Below are positions 10,692 through 20,067 of a stretch of 40,262 nucleotides of DNA, piece after piece (positions within the stretch are counted from its first letter, which is position 1; each line of letters opens with the position of its first letter). Both the position numbers and the translations under genes were made by a program. This DNA is from Hypsibius dujardini (Eukaryota > Tardigrada > Eutardigrada > Parachela > Hypsibiidae), in NCBI GenBank assembly GCA_001579985.1, contig LRSR01006735.1:1-40262 (forward strand). The letters are read 5' to 3'. The notes under the pieces are model-generated. The model made no database searches, was not told where the DNA came from, and was given only the letters and a program-made list of their open reading frames with translations.

Positions 10692-11210
10692 AAACCTTTA
10701 AGATATAAATTTTAAGTCACATTTTAAATTTTTTTTTATTATATTTATGTTTTTTTAAAAACATCGATTAATTTTATGTTTTAGATATTTTATACTCAAT
10801 TTTTTTAAGATCTATATTTTCATTTATTTTTTATTACATTTACGTTTTTTAGGGAATTTATCTCTTTACAGTTTTCTGGTTTTCATTTTCATTGTTTTAT
10901 GTACTTCTTTCAAATTTATTATGCGCTACTAGTTATATTTTTACAAAATAAATGTTTATATTGTACATTGTATGTATTTGCCTGGTAATCCCAATTAGTT
11001 TGATTTTTTTGGTAGTTTTAAATTTTGCAACTAAATAAATATTTTTGGCTTCGGTTGCTCATTTATTTTGAATTGTCATTTTAATATTGGGTAATTGTAG
11101 CTTTGCGGACGGCATGTTTTTATATAGCTTAATAATTTTCGGAATAATTATATTTCTTTTCTTTCATCCAGCTTGTTGTATTTTCTATTGTGCAATTTTA
11201 TTTTAAGTGA
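10692..11210. other. AT-rich linker, duplicated
   Basis: T-rich sequence with no gene; closely similar linkers lie at 13250-13780 and 33240-33720, always downstream of the Ala/Pro/Val-rich exon. Shared landmarks include a TTTTTAAAAACATCGATTAA-like block, GGCGCATT/GCGCTACTAGTTATAT and CTTTTCTTTCGTCCA. Probably the 3' flank of that gene. Confidence 0.6.
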
Positions 11211-11370
11211 AAGAGCCGTACTGCCATCGATTTAAAGACGCTGTTGTTGTGCCAGAAGTCGTCCCAGGTCTAAAGATTCCTCCTCCGAAAGTCCTCGTTG
11301 AGCTATCTCATTATATAGATTTCGTCACTCAACAGAGGATTCAAAATTGTAGTTAACGTTCGTTGTCCAG

Positions 11371-11405
11371 CTGCCTGCCTGCCTGCCTGCCTGTCTGTCT
11401 GTCTG
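11371..11405 (+). repeat. CTGC/CTGT microsatellite
   Basis: Five CTGC-type units run directly into CTGT units. Related tetranucleotide arrays recur throughout the cassette. Confidence 0.9.
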
Positions 11406-12010
11406 ACTCGGGTGAAAGATTTGTTTCCGACGTAGTCGAAGATTGGGTTGTATGTGTCGTTGTGCTTCAGCGGCCTGGAAGAATGCGAAAAATAAAGTAA
11501 GATGAATGAATAGAAATTAATTTTAAATGAAGAGAAAACGAAGACGTATTTTCAAAATTTAACTTAAAGAAAAAAGTAACCAAAGTTGATTGTGAAGCGA
11601 ACATTCAATCAACAATAAAACGAACCCCCTCAGATTTTACTGCATTTTTTCTTTCGGTTCCGCCGGCAACTGAAAAGCTGTTATTGTGGATAAAACTAAT
11701 CATTGTCGGTTTGCCGATTGCTTGCCGGTTGACTGGTCGTTTTTCTTATCAATCAACAGTCAAACGCAATCAGTTTTGACGAATTACTGCACATAAGTTG
11801 ATTGATCGATTGCTTGCTTTGAATTGATCGTATTCTCATCAATCAACAATCAATCAGTCACTATTCACCTGTTAGACTCTTCTATTAATTGACGTTTCTT
11901 GCGGTTTCGGCCGCTGGGATCAAGTCGTTGCGTAAGCTGCGTTAATTTTAAACTGTGATTTTAGTTTTAATTTTCTTGCAAACTGTTACTAATTTTTACA
12001 CGGATTTTAG
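11406..12010. other. Region upstream of the exon at 12011, with a candidate donor
   Basis: No complete gene seen. The segment 11870-11930 is conserved at 17785-17850 and 31485-31550 and ends in a GTAAGCTGCG donor-like site. The next acceptor-like TTTTAG is at 12005-12010, defining a candidate intron of about 80 bases. The reading frame of the upstream exon could not be fixed. Several AATC/GATT-rich stretches are present. Confidence 0.4.
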
Positions 12011-12189
12011 TAAGAGCACGGAAAGGGCCAGTTATTTCTGCAGGACCGGGTGGGCCTCGCCAACTAGCGACTCGCCAATCGGTCCAACGTGTGCGTTGGA
12101 ATGAATTGACTTCGGCTCAAAAGATAGACGAGGCTGCTATTAGAACGGAATGGGGATCAGACCTGATGCAACCCGTTGTTTTACAGTAA
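12011..12189 (+). CDS. Open exon of unrecognised protein upstream of the chromodomain exon (copy 1)
   Basis: After an acceptor-like TTTTAG the frame RARKGPVISAGPGGPRQLAT, then RQSVQRVRWNELTSAQKIDE, stays open to a TAA at 12187. Copies at 17931-18092 and 31570-31660 keep the same frame but carry internal stops, and the 17.9-kb copy has also lost the acceptor AG, so this is the best preserved. It contains no domain I recognise; basic and Gly/Pro-rich first half, polar helical-looking second half. It may be an exon of the chromodomain gene that follows on the same strand, or a separate small gene. Confidence 0.45.
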
Positions 12190-12524
12190 ATCACTGATAC
12201 AATATGGCCGGCCAGTTAATCAATCAACCAATCAATCAGTCTAGCAATCAATCTATGTTTAAATAAATAAAATGTTGTTTTAAATAAACCTCGACGTTCT
12301 ATTTTAATTTACTTAACGTTTTATTTAAATCCAAATGCGTTATTTAAACAATAATAAAATCCGGTTATTTTTGCTTGTTGTCCGCATCTAAAGTATAGAT
12401 TTTTTCTGAGCTTTAAAAAATATTTTAAACGTTATATTTTCAACCTTCAGCTCAATTAAATTAATAATAACATTTTTTGCATGCACTAATTTGTAAAACC
12501 AATACTAGCCGATCAACTTGTTTT

Positions 12525-12539
12525 AATCAATCAATCAAT

Positions 12540-12600
<61 letters not shown>

Positions 12601-12601
12601 C
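12525..12601 (+). repeat. AATC microsatellite
   Basis: About 19 near-perfect AATC units, one interrupted. Shorter AATC runs lie at the equivalent place in other copies (18490-18530, 32070-32090) and at 12225-12255. Confidence 0.95.
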
Positions 12602-12661
12602 GTGAATTGGTTTATCTTTTCGGAAAATTGTCAAGGCGACGATTGCCGGTTGTTTTTCTAG

Positions 12662-12926
12662 ATGTAAAAAAGGAGCCAGTCGATATCTCGTTCGCGCTAC
12701 TGGCTGTGGAACAATCGCAGCCGGCAGAGGAAGCCAATTGGACAACATGGATGGGATGGAGAAGGACGATTGCGGGCCGGAGTGGGTCGTGGAGGCAGTC
12801 GTGGGACGGCGAGTCTGCGACGGAGTTGTGGAGTATCAAGTGCGCTGGGTCGGTTTTGCAGACACTTCGTGAAGCCGAAAAGCAATCTCGAGGGGCCCTC
12901 TGTGCTGGTTGCGGAATTTAACGGAC
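12662..12926 (+). pseudogene. Chromodomain exon, copy 1, two frameshifts
   Basis: Chromodomains bind methylated histone tails. The exon follows a clean acceptor (TTTTTCTAG) and ends at a GTAAGA donor. Frame pieces, in order: VKKEPVDISFALLAVEQSQP, then EWVVEAVVGRRVCDGVVEYQ and VRWVGFADTS, then NLEGPSVLVAEFNG. This is the classic chromodomain order: first strand with VVEAVVxRR, VEYxVRWVGF, a W-x-P region, then an NLEGPxxLVAEF helix. One base is missing near 12740 relative to the 18.6-kb copy, and another at about 12869 destroys the aromatic-cage Trp codon region and gives TGA. Not translatable as one protein unless these are assembly errors. Confidence 0.75.
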
Positions 12927-12934
12927 GTAAGATC

Positions 12935-13055
12935 TGTTTGCTTGTCTGCCTGTCTATTTATCCATCATGCCAGCGAATCTCTCAATCCATGTCTGTCTGT
13001 TCGGATGTTTGTCTGTTCGGATGTTTGTCTGTTCGGATGTATGTCTGGCTGGCTA
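12935..13055 (+). repeat. Degenerate CTGT array fused to the chromodomain exon's intron
   Basis: CTGTCTGTTCGGATGTTTGT-type units repeat about three times as a 16-base period. The same motif follows the chromodomain at 18853-18882. Confidence 0.75.
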
Positions 13056-13062
13056 ACGGCCA

Positions 13063-13242
13063 TTGAGCAGAAGCATGCTTTTTGGGTGAAACCAGCCAGC
13101 ACACGGGACCTAGCGTCCACCAATCCGTTGCCGTCAGTGCCGAAGTTGTCATCCATTCTGGCTATGGAGAAAGCTAAGATTTCGCCTTATGTCAACGGGA
13201 GCAACGACGCTACCGCTGTGGAAAATCCCACGGCGGAAGCGT
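13063..13242 (+). pseudogene. Ala/Pro/Val-rich protein exon, copy 2, truncated
   Basis: Reads IEQKHAFWVKPASTRDLAST, then NPLPSVPKLSSILAMEKAKI and SPYVNGSNDATAVENPTAEA, matching the exon at 32.9 kb. It lacks the last third and merges into an AT-rich linker. It lies immediately after the chromodomain exon's CTGT array, whereas at 18.6-20 kb the two are about 0.9 kb apart, showing an internal deletion. Confidence 0.6.
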
Positions 13243-13249
13243 TATTTTT

Positions 13250-13780
13250 TAAAACATTTATTTTTTATTATATTTATATTTTCTAAAACATATATCGTTG
13301 CATATCTTTATGTATTTTAGATTCATATTTTTTAAGACCTATAATTTCATATATTTTTTATTTTATTTATGTCCTGTAAGGCATTTATCTTTTCACAGTT
13401 TTGCAGTTTGCATTTTTAATGCTTTAAATGTTTAATTAATATTTATATTATAAATATATTATATTATTATATTTTGCGTACTAGTTATATTTTATGTAAT
13501 CGATATTTACATTACGCATTTTTTGTATTTAGCCTTATGATTCCGATTGATTTGATTTTTTTGTAATTTTTTGAAATCTTGCAACTAAATTTGTATTTTT
13601 TGGATTCGGTTGTTTATATATTTTAAATAGTTATTTTAATAACAGGCAATTGAAGTTTTTCGTTTTAACTGGTTTACTGGTTGTGACTTGTTTTTATAAA
13701 ACTTAATAATTTTCGGAATAATAACATCTCTTTTCTTTCGTCCATCTTTTTGCATTTTTTTTCGTGCAATCTTATTTAAA
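13250..13780. other. AT-rich linker, duplicated
   Basis: T/A-rich, no gene; homologous to 10692-11210 and 33240-33720. It leads into the CTGT tract and exon at 13867. Confidence 0.6.
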
Positions 13781-13866
13781 ATGAAATTGTCGGTCTATAT
13801 TTTTGTCGGTCTGTTTGTCTGGCTACCAGCATGTCTGTCTGCATCACTCTCTCGCTTTCCCCCTAG

Positions 13867-14205
13867 AGTTTGCCGCTTCTGGAACTACGAATTAATCAAG
13901 CCGGGTATTTCTTGCACCGCCGTCCTCACCCTCCACAACTTCTCTGAGCTCAGCGGTAACGTTGTCTTCGAACTCACCCAAGAAAAAATGAAGCTTCACT
14001 TTGCCTGATCATCTTCAATGACCACCTCATCCCGCACAAGAACAAGTACAAAACCGGTGGCCAAACTGCTGCGCATGTTCGCTGACCGCTGAACCAACCT
14101 CACTCGCCTCCAGCTACGGGGCGTCCTAATAGAGTTGGGCAACCAATAGGACCGGCTTTTCAAGAACACCACTTTCATCCAAGAACCCCTACTGCCTAGA
14201 AACCT
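13867..14205 (+). pseudogene. F-box-like VCRFWNYEL exon, copy 1
   Basis: After a short CTGT-rich tract and acceptor (CCCCCTAG at 13859-13866) the plus strand reads VCRFWNYELIKPGISCTAVL, then TLHNFSELSGNVVFELTQEK, to a TGA at 14006. The start mirrors the second half of an F-box (compare VCRRWN in the minus-strand gene). Sequence after the stop still aligns with the 39.7-kb copy: a disrupted LLR-type segment around 14050-14110 and a QLRGVLIELGNQ block ending in TAG. A deletion just before the stop and frame changes make this a relic. Confidence 0.6.
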
Positions 14206-14381
14206 GGATAAAAACTCGAACTGCAGCAAAAAATCCGTAAAGGAAACCAAACCGAAACTTGAAAACGACCACACACATACTGTTTTATGCGTGTCAAAAG
14301 ACTAGATGACAAAGGGACAAATCGGAAGGTCGGAATGCTAGAAGACGACCAACAGCTTTGCGGATAAATTCGCAAGGCTTT

Positions 14382-17270
14382 TCAACAGCACATGTCCTCG
14401 TCTATTGTTTCCCCATCGCAAACGGTCACGATAGTCAGAATGCCGTCGTCCAGATTGTAATAGGCTTCACGGAAACTGCTCTTTTTGACAGGAGCATGCC
14501 AGCGAGGCAGACAACGTAATCCAGTGTAAATGAAGGGCAGGATATTGTGCCAGGCCAAGGGAGCTGATAATTCCAGAACCATCTGATATTTCTCTCTCGT
14601 GAATTCGTTGTCTGAGTAGTCCCAGTAGGCGCTCAAATCGATGAACCTATGGGCCAGAGAACAGCACAGTCTTGCATGGAAAACAACTTCCTGGATACAG
14701 ATGTTAACGTTTTAGTCAAACCGGTTCGAACGGGTTCGGCTTGCGTTTTATCTCGTTCGGTTTGGATTTCAAACCAAACCGATTCAAACCGGTTTCAATT
14801 TTTGACCGAAACCAAACAGATCCGGTTTAAACCGGTTTATGGCTTTGCCTACATATTTTTAGGTTTTTTTTTAATTTTCGTTGAAAAAACTGCCAAACTT
14901 GGTTTGAATTCATGTTTTTCGGAGAAAAAATTTAGAGTGCTTGATGTGTTCTAGTGAATCAGCAATCATTTGTCGCAACATGATCTACAAATTTTCAGTT
15001 TTCAATCTCTGAAATCAATTTTAGGGCAGTAGTACCCGGTATATTTCCAATCGATTCAAACCGGTTTCCTCCGGCTTGGAAACTCAACAGATAAAATTCA
15101 AACCCGTTTGCCCGTCAAACCGAGCGGAACCAAACCGAACCGAACCGATAGATGTAGATAGATGTGCCGGCTCCTTTTTAAAACATCGTCAGTTTTGTTT
15201 ATAATATAGGGATTGATAAAATTTATTTTACCGATGTGGTCCCAAGAACTCTACCTTGGCGAAATTTTGAAAGTCCGAAGACACTGCAAACATCGTCGAT
15301 TTTTTGTGAGCGAGAGTAAATAGTAATCTTTCCGTGTGTTTCGGAATTTGAGATTTATGAAACAATACTGATACTAATAATTTAGTAAAGGGATCAGTTA
15401 CAGTTCCGGACTCAGATGGCGACAAAACGTTTTTTCTGAAAACTTATTCCCTTAAGATAATTTTAGGTAGTAATTCTAGCCGGGGACAAGACTTCGTTCA
15501 ACTTGGGAAGAGATAAAAAAAGAAAATGTTTTTTTTTGAAAATGAGGGAGAGGATAATAGCTGTTATGCAGGAAAACATTTCTGTTAATTCACGGTCAGT
15601 AGACTATATTACCTGGGTTTCGTCAGTATCTGGCTCCGCCCCTACATTTCCAAAAAATTTCAATTGATGTTAATCGATTTTAGGTTAAATTTTGAGTCAG
15701 TGAATAAAAAGAAATATGAGAAAAAGAATTTGAGAAAGCGGTGTTTATTTTGTTGGAACAGGAATATTCCAATGATTTTACAACCTGTTAAATTTTTCTA
15801 AATTGAACAAGAAATTGTCACTGGTGAGCGTTATTTTCTAAAATCATGTTAGCGGAACACGTTCTGAAGAAAACGTTTGGCCGCCATCTGAGACTGGCAC
15901 TGATAATTAATTCCTGGTAAGCTAACGTGTCGAATCCCCTTAAATTACCACAAGTCAGTCATATTTAACTCGTTGTTCCCTGGCCGGTGTCAGACACGCC
16001 ACTCGACATACCGTGTCAGCCAGCTCCAAGTCATCTCCGCTGTTCTGCCTTCGCGTTCCATTGCGTACCTCATGACATTGTCCCAACCGGCCGGCGGACT
16101 CGTGAATTTCTTGGCGAACCGTAAGATAAAGTGCTTTACAAGCGGGAACTTTACCCGCTCCATGGCCTCGTAATTTACCATATTTTGAAGCTCCTCTCCA
16201 GACACTGTGAAATCGTGCGGCTTGTCGGTCCTCACTTGTATGAAGTCTGGGAAGCCACAATAATCGAAATCGATTCGAAACTCGGCCACCGCCGAGCAGC
16301 GCAGAAAGGAATATTCGGGACATGGCATCTCATCGTCTAATTCCAGCACTGATTCTAAAGAACGCAGCTGAAACCCGGCGAATGTGACATTCTCGATGAT
16401 TGCCCCACGGGCAGCACAGACTTTCTGGATGGATGGCCCCGAAACTGCAGAACAATCATTGTGAAAGGCTGAGTGTAAGATTTCAGCATTGCCAAGATGA
16501 TGATAAGGCCTCATCCGGAAGATGACCCTATTTGTGGCGGATGTGATGAGTGCACGGATGGAGGATATCCTGTTGGCCATCGTGGATTCACAGTAGTCGC
16601 ATGATCTCTCCTCTAAGTGACACCAGTAAAACTCGTCCCAGTCTTGGTGGAGGTCTTCCATGGTGATGCACAGCTGGCGGCGCAGGAGTGGCGACGTGAT
16701 GATGGTATTCCAGCGCCGACAAACCCTACGCCACAAGAAAACAAAAGTATATATCTTGAAATGGCTTACTTTAAAGAGGCCTAAATTCAGGCCAAAATTA
16801 ACATTATTATTTAGATTTCAAAAAATTGGCACGTCAAGGTTGGATTTCTTTTCAAGTAAAAAATTGGTGCTTTTTACATATAATTAAGATATTAGAAATG
16901 GATCGAAACGCGAAAACTAGTTTTAGATGTAAAACACTCAAATTTTTATTTCAACTTGAAATCAGAAAAACAGAATACGATATATTAACAGCATATTTTT
17001 ACTCAAAAGCTTATTTCAGTTTGCTTTATTTTTTATTTTTTTGATATATTTTTATTCAAAAGCCCATAAAATTACTGCTTACAATCGTAAAAGGTTTTGC
17101 CTAAGAGCCCCCAAGCTGTACAAGATGTCCTCCATCAATTCGTCCGACAGCCCGTTCAATGAATTTAAGACGCCATCCGTCGCCAGGTAGAAAGTGTCCT
17201 TTGCAAAGCCGATTTCGGGCGTCTCCATGTTTGCTGCTAAGTTTTGCCCCGTGGTTATTCTGCTTTCCAT
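14382..17270 (-). CDS. F-box domain protein, three exons, intact copy 1
   Basis: Probable substrate adaptor of an SCF ubiquitin ligase, acting through the Skp1-binding F-box. Exons 17270-17083, 16725-16012 and 14646-14382; splice sites GT/AG with phases 2 and 2, 388 codons plus stop. The F-box is split by intron 1: LSDELMEDILYSLGALRQ in exon 1 joins RLVCRRWNTIITSPLLRRQL in exon 2 (about residues 43-82). Exon 2 then carries blocks PCPEYSFLRCSAVAEF, FTVSGEELQ and HFILRFAKKFTSPPAGWD, conserved in all copies; exon 3 carries LAWHNILPFIYTGLRCLP and NLDDGILTIVT. I do not recognise the C-terminal domain; it is the likely substrate-binding part. Compared with copy 2, exon 1 lacks three codons and intron 1 is about 1.2 kb shorter (357 nt). 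Intron 2 (1,365 nt) holds a hAT relic. Confidence 0.75.
14695..15160. mobile_element. hAT MITE relic inside F-box gene intron 2
   Basis: Starts TACAGATGTTAACGTTTTAG and has AACCGGTTT-rich subterminal zones at both ends like the element at 8345. The right end has decayed into GATAGATG repeats. Flanking sequence (AACAACTTCCTGGA) matches the flank of the 8345 insertion, so this is the same insertion event in a duplicated intron. Confidence 0.65.
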
Positions 17271-17930
17271 AATACATATAATAGATAAATTTCCGCGATC
17301 CTGTAGGATTCGGGAAGTCAGTAAGAGTTGAAATTGAATTTCCTGTCAATCATAAAAGTTTCGAAGATATATTCTATTTGTAAGAGGAACTGTTTCAGTA
17401 CATCTGGGTCTACGCGGAGTTTCTTAAATTATGACGAGTATACTACATGTAGGTGTACATGATAGAAGAGAGGGGTGGATTTTTAGGGGCCGCATAAAGT
17501 CAACAATTGCTTTTCTTACACGGTGAGTTCATACGTTGTGAGCGATAAGGGTGACCAGCACGTACAAATTCTGGGTGATATGAGCGCATTGTACAAATGT
17601 TGTTCAGACGGTAAACACGCTAACCTATCTGGAAGGTGTTCCACGCCTCAGAGTCGTGTTTCTTATGGATCAACAATTAAGCGCAACCAATTTAAGCGAA
17701 TGACATTGCTTGATTGATCGATTGTTTGCTTTTGAATTGATCGTTTGTTTTATCAATCAATAATCAATCTGTCACTATTCACATGTTACAGTCTTCTTTT
17801 AATTGAAATTTCTTGCGGTTGCGGTCACCGGGATCAGGTCGTTAAGTAAGCTGCGTCAATTTTAAACTGTGATTTAATTTTAATTTTGTTTCAAACTTTT
17901 ACTGGCTTTACACGGATTTTTGGAGGACCA
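17271..17930. other. Shared spacer between the divergent F-box and plus-strand genes
   Basis: Near-identical to 30967-31570. It contains, on the minus strand near 17625-17690, a remnant ending WNTFQIG then stop, the 3' exon also seen at 25.7 and 38.5 kb. It may hold the promoters of the minus-strand F-box gene and of the plus-strand exon at 17931. No TATA box stands out. Confidence 0.4.
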
Positions 17931-18092
17931 CAGAAAGGGCCAGTCATTCCTGTTGGGCCGGGTAGGTCTCACCCATCGCCTTGCCAAGCGGCCCAGGGTG
18001 TGCGTAGGGATCAATTGACTTCGGCTTAAAAGACGGACAAGGCTGCCGCCAGAACAGAACTGAGGTCAAACCTGATGTACCCCGTCGGTTAA
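17931..18092 (+). pseudogene. Unrecognised pre-chromodomain exon, copy 2
   Basis: Homologous to 12011-12189 (GPQKGPVIPVGPGRSHPSP, then QLTSA) but with a TAA in the middle and a lost acceptor AG (TTTTAG became TTTTTGG). Also recognisable are AARTELRSNLM and a final TAA. Confidence 0.6.
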
Positions 18093-18099
18093 ACTAAAC

Positions 18100-18580
18100 A
18101 ATTGATATAATATGGCCAACCAATTTACCTATCAATCCATCAAATCAATCAGTCAAGCAATCAAATCCGGCAGCGTTTTTTCAGTACTGTATATATTTAT
18201 TTTATTGTTATTTATAGTAAAATCGTATTTTCAACGCTGAAAATGTACGTTAGTTTAAATAAAATAAGTCTTTTGTAAATAAACCTCGACGTACTATTTT
18301 CATTTACTTTATATTTTATGCAAATTCAAACGCGTTATTTGAACAGTAATAAAATTAGGTTGTTTTTACTTATTGACCGCATCTAAGGTATATGTTTTTT
18401 CGCGAGTTTTTGAATATAATTTAAACGTTACATTTTCAACGTTTAGCTTTGTTAAAATAATTAGTAACAGTTTAATTTTTTTTGCATGTATCAGCCGAAA
18501 AATTATTTTATTTAATCAATCAGTGAATTGGTTTATCTGTTCGATGAAATTATCAAGAACACAATTACCGGTTGTTTTTC
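18100..18580. other. AT-rich linker, duplicated
   Basis: No gene. Similar stretches lie at 12240-12470, 26160-26380 and 31740-32090, with landmarks ATAAACCTCGACGTxCTATT and GACCGCATCTAARGTATA. Presumably intron sequence upstream of the chromodomain exon. Confidence 0.6.
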
Positions 18581-18585
18581 CATAG

Positions 18586-18851
18586 ATTTAAAAAAGGAGC
18601 CAGTCGACCCGCGACCGCGTCAGTGACTGTGGAGCGACCGGGGCTGGCAGGGGAAGCCAATTTGGACGACACGAATGGGATGGAGGAAGAAGATCGTGGA
18701 ACGGAGTGGACGGTGGAAGCGATCGTGGAACGGTGAGACTGCTACGGAGTTGTGGAGTATCCGGTGCGCTGGGTCGGTTTTGCAGACACTTCGTAGGAGC
18801 CGGAATGCAGTCTCGAGGGCTCCTCTGTGCTGGTTGCGGAATATAACGGAT
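18586..18851 (+). pseudogene. Chromodomain exon, copy 2, two nonsense mutations
   Basis: After acceptor CCATAG the frame is continuous: VERPGLAGEANLDDTNGMEE, then TEWTVEAIVER, stop, DCYGVVEYPVRWVGFADTS, stop, EPECSLEGSSVLVAEYNG. The first stop is TGA where copy 1 has CGA (Arg of the conserved RR pair). The second is TAG where a Trp (TGG) of the aromatic cage is expected. The donor has also been lost (GTAAG replaced by GTCTG). No frameshifts, so the lesions differ from those of copy 1. Confidence 0.8.
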
Positions 18852-19085
18852 GTCTGTCTGTTCGGATGCATGTCTGGCTAGCTGATGGCCATCTTTGTTA
18901 ATCTCCTCCAGCTTAATCGTACAGAGTGAATGTGGCACTCATCTGACTGTCAGCAAGCTCACACCGCGGAAGAAGCCATTTCCTACGTTGAAGGGAGTTT
19001 GCAATAAAAGAAACTTAGCCGTAAAAAGCACACACCGGACGTGACGACCCCCCAATGAGGCCGGACGCATCGCCATCCGCCGTCG

Positions 19086-19485
19086 CTGCCGCATGCCCAA
19101 GTATGTTGAGTGGAGCAGTACCACAGAATTGGAATCCGAGTCGGATGATGATCGGTCCAATCTCAAGGAAGACCTACCGGCGGCGTTCTTATGAAACGGA
19201 TGACAGGTTAGTCGACCCAGATTTCCTCTCCCTTTTTTCGCTGCGAACATATGCGCGCATTCTGACATTGTTGTAAGCTTGTTTGTCTTTATCAAAAGAG
19301 AACGACGCCTCTTTCGACCGGCAGCCAACTTGATGCGAAAATGACAAAATCGGTTGGCACTGGCTGTGCCACGGCTGATACTGCCGGAGACAACTATGAC
19401 TTTGTGTCAGATTCGCACCCTACGGCTATTACAACCGGGTAGTTTATGCTAGAATCACTGAACGAAGTAGATTGGGGCTAAATTT
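19086..19485 (+). pseudogene. Acidic/Ser-rich tail exons of the chromodomain protein, copy 1
   Basis: The first exon reads TTELESESDDDRSNLKEDLP up to a donor (CAG/GTTAGT at 19206/19207), but with a TGA after AAFL. The second, from about 19296, reads KRTTPLSTGSQLDAKM, then SVGTGCATADTAGDN, with a TAG at 19439 and ending LNEVDWG, stop. The acceptor before it is damaged (ATCAG became ATCAA). The copy at 32248-32635 is open through the same stretch. Placed about 0.25 kb downstream of the chromodomain exon on the same strand. Confidence 0.65.
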
Positions 19486-19499
19486 TCTAGACGGAAGAG

Positions 19500-19745
19500 A
19501 CAGGCATGTTGGCAAGCCAGTAGAAAGGCTGGAGGACAGGCATACAGACAAAAATAAGTAAACTAACAGACAGGAAGACCAGCAGATAAACGGGCAGTGA
19601 GGCAGACGCAGACATACAGGTCGATAAAACAGACACATATTTACAGGTGGGCAAACAGACAGACATACTGATTAGCAGATAGGCAGACAGACAGATAGAC
19701 AGACAGACATGTAGTCAAACAGACAGGCAGACAGATAGACATTCG
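19500..19745. repeat. CAGA (minus-strand CTGT) microsatellite tract
   Basis: Irregular CAGACAGACAG and CAGGCAGAC units. The equivalent tract at 32660-32880 lies between the same two exons. Confidence 0.9.
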
Positions 19746-19768
19746 ATTTTACATGCAATAAGTGTCTG

Positions 19769-20057
19769 GTGATGGGGTTTGAGAGCAAGATTTCGCTTTT
19801 GACACAGCACATTGAGCAGGAGCATGCTGTTTGGGTGAAATTGGCCAGCACACCGGGCCTAGCGTCCACCAATCCGTTGCCGTCATCGCCCAAGTTGTCA
19901 TCCATTCTGGCTGTGGGGAAAGCTAAGATTCAGCTTTATGTCAATGGGAGCTACGACATTGCCGTCGTGTAAAGTCTCACGGCTAGTGCACCCGCGGCCA
20001 TTTCGCCGTTGTCGGTGGATGGTGCAATTACAACTCCCGTTGCCGTGAGCAACGCTG
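19769..20057 (+). pseudogene. Ala/Pro/Val-rich protein exon, copy 3
   Basis: Reads MMGFESKISLLTQHIEQEHA, then VWVKLASTPGLASTNPLPSS, PKLSSILAVGKAKIQLYVNG, to a TAA at 19970 just after DIAVV. Homology continues past the stop (ASAPAAISPLSVDGAITTPV-like) to 20057, where a transposon-like element begins. Intact elsewhere at 32891-33220. Confidence 0.6.
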
Positions 20058-20067
20058 TGAGACTAGA

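Noticed and set aside
12525-12601. Regular short repeats considered as a CRISPR array
   Set aside because: They are contiguous four-base AATC units without spacers; the genome is eukaryotic.
12607-12921. 104-residue plus-strand ORF across the chromodomain exon
   Set aside because: It follows the correct frame only up to about residue 40; after the base deletion near 12740 it leaves the chromodomain frame, so the ORF as a whole is not a real product.
15955-16323. 122-residue minus-strand frame MSRIFLSALLGGG... and its copy at 28415
   Set aside because: It overlaps F-box exon 2 in another frame; the frame giving PCPEYSFLRC and HFILRFAKK is the one conserved and spliced. The near-identical copy reflects DNA duplication, not selection on this frame.
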